6,308 nt of DNA, taken from NCBI GenBank assembly GCA_902803675.1, contig CADCQZ010000003.1, forward strand, positions 1-6,308, in the 5' to 3' direction. Positions 5,247-6,308 of the stretch are shown in pieces; within the stretch, counting starts at the first letter, position 1, and every line of letters begins with the position of its first letter. The notes under the pieces are model-generated. The model made no database searches, was not told the origin of the DNA, and worked only from the letters and a program-made list of their open reading frames with translations. Source of the DNA: an uncultured Eubacteriales bacterium (lineage in GTDB: Bacteria > Bacillota_A > Clostridia > Christensenellales > Aristaeellaceae). The position numbers and the translations under genes were made by a program.

Positions 5247-6308
5247 ATGACCAAAAAGCAAAAGAAAAGCCTGCTGCGCCTTTGCGTATCCGCATTGCTG
5301 TTCGTGATCGGCCTGTTATTCGTTCCGGACACTCCGGCATACATCAGCCTGATCTATTATATCGTCCTTTATCTCTTTGTCGGCTGGGATGTCCTTTTCT
5401 CCGCTTTTAAAAACCTGGCGAACAGGCAGGTCCTGGACGAGAAATTCCTGATGACCGTTGCTTCAGCCGGTGCCATGGTGCTCAGGGAATACCATGAAGC
5501 CGTCGCCGTCATGCTGTTCTACCAGATCGGTGAGTGGTTCCAGAGCTTTGCCGTGGACAGGAGCCGCAAAAGCATCCAGGGCCTGATCACCCTCTGCCCC
5601 GACGAAGTGACTGTCGTCCGTGACGGAGCGGAGGTGGTGACGACCCCTGAAGATGTCGCGATCGGCGAGATCATCGCTGTGCGTCCCGGGGAGAGGATCC
5701 CCGTGGACGGAAAGATCCAAAGCGGCGCCGGAAGCATCGACACTTCCGCCCTTACCGGTGAAAGCGTCCCCGTGGATGTGGCGCCCGGCGACGAAGTCCT
5801 TTCCGGAAGCATCGATCTCAACGGGGCACTGTATATCGAATGCACGCGCACCTATGAAAACAGCGCTGTCAGCAAGATCCTGGAAATGATCGAGAACGCC
5901 GCCGATCAGAAAGCCCCCGTGGAAAGCTTTATCACGCGGTTCTCCCGCGTCTATACCCCCGCTGTCGTCATCCTGGCGGTCATCACCGCGTTCCTTCCTC
6001 CTCTTATCCTGGGCGACAGCTTCGACACATGGATCTACCGGGCCCTGACGTTCCTGGTGGTCAGCTGTCCCTGTGCCCTGGTGGTCTCGGTGCCGCTGAC
6101 TTTCTTCAGCTGCATCGGAAGCGCGTCAAGGCACGGTGTGCTGATCAAAGGCGCCCATGCCGTCGAGACACTGGGCAAAGCAGACGTGATGGCCTTTGAC
6201 AAAACAGGGACGCTCACCAAGGGAGAATATGCCGTTACTCAGGTGCTCCCCTACGGCTGCTCCGCCGATGAACTGCTTAAGATCGCCGCGCACGCCGAAC
6301 ATTTTTCG
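5247..6308 (+). CDS. ZntA/CadA-type P1B heavy-metal ATPase, C-terminal part beyond window
   Basis: The first 354 residues are present, open to the right edge; family members without HMA domains are usually about 600-650 residues. The start is the ATG at 5247, because the ATG at 5242 meets a stop after two codons. Membrane segments come early (about 10-26, 31-51, then a pair around 68-100 with EYHEAVAVMLFYQIGEWFQ typical of ZntA/CadA). The actuator domain carries VRPGERIPVDG (145-155) and TGES (170-173). The metal-binding membrane motif is SCPCALVVSVPL (273-284), and the phosphorylation motif is DKTGTLT (318-324) with Asp318. The CPC motif plus the CadA-like amino-terminal half point to export of Zn(II), Cd(II) or Pb(II) at the cell membrane. 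The residues of the later membrane helices that separate subtypes are outside the window. No HMA domain precedes the first membrane segment; that domain is encoded by the gene just upstream. Confidence 0.93.
   Translation, partial: MTKKQKKSLLRLCVSALLFVIGLLFVPDTPAYISLIYYIVLYLFVGWDVLFSAFKNLANRQVLDEKFLMTVASAGAMVLREYHEAVAVMLFYQIGEWFQSFAVDRSRKSIQGLITLCPDEVTVVRDGAEVVTTPEDVAIGEIIAVRPGERIPVDGKIQSGAGSIDTSALTGESVPVDVAPGDEVLSGSIDLNGALYIECTRTYENSAVSKILEMIENAADQKAPVESFITRFSRVYTPAVVILAVITAFLPPLILGDSFDTWIYRALTFLVVSCPCALVVSVPLTFFSCIGSASRHGVLIKGAHAVETLGKADVMAFDKTGTLTKGEYAVTQVLPYGCSADELLKIAAHAEHFS

Noticed and set aside
5242..5250. ATG at 5242 as the ATPase start
   Set aside because: It reads ATG ACA TGA and stops at once. 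The ATG at 5247 opens the long frame with the ATPase motifs.

Overview
The window looks like part of a chromosome from a moderately GC-rich member of the Bacillota, probably Clostridia. This is an inference. It rests on strong AGGAGG/GGGAGG Shine-Dalgarno sites, sigma-A-type promoters, tight operons, and the families present: a YARHG-domain exported protein, a DUF1538 membrane protein beside a PII-like protein, and an ArsR/HMA/P-type ATPase metal cassette. No mobile element, CRISPR array, rRNA or tRNA is visible.

Layout. (1) Positions 1-467, minus strand: the 5' part of a secreted YARHG-domain protein that runs off the left edge. It has its own near-consensus promoter, with an inverted repeat over the -35 box. 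(2) Positions 618-4425, minus strand: a three-gene run, transcribed in the order multi-pass membrane protein with a YdcF/SanA/ElyC-type DUF218 domain, duplicated DUF1538 membrane protein, then a tandem PII-like protein. A hairpin with a T-tract lies at its 3' end. (3) Positions 4426-4655: a divergent intergenic region with one promoter facing each way and an ArsR-type operator. (4) Positions 4656-6308, plus strand: a metal-resistance operon of an ArsR/SmtB sensor, a free-standing HMA domain of 71 residues, and a ZntA/CadA-type P1B ATPase truncated by the right edge.

How the genes may work together. The plus-strand operon reads as a Zn/Cd/Pb detoxification unit: the sensor blocks its own promoter until metal binds, the HMA protein probably handles metal in the cytosol, and the ATPase exports it. 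The minus-strand operon has no known function. A PII-like protein next to a membrane protein recalls the AmtB-GlnK pairing, so the DUF1538 protein may be a transporter or channel gated by the PII-like protein. This pair, together with the DUF218 membrane protein, is the least understood part of the window.
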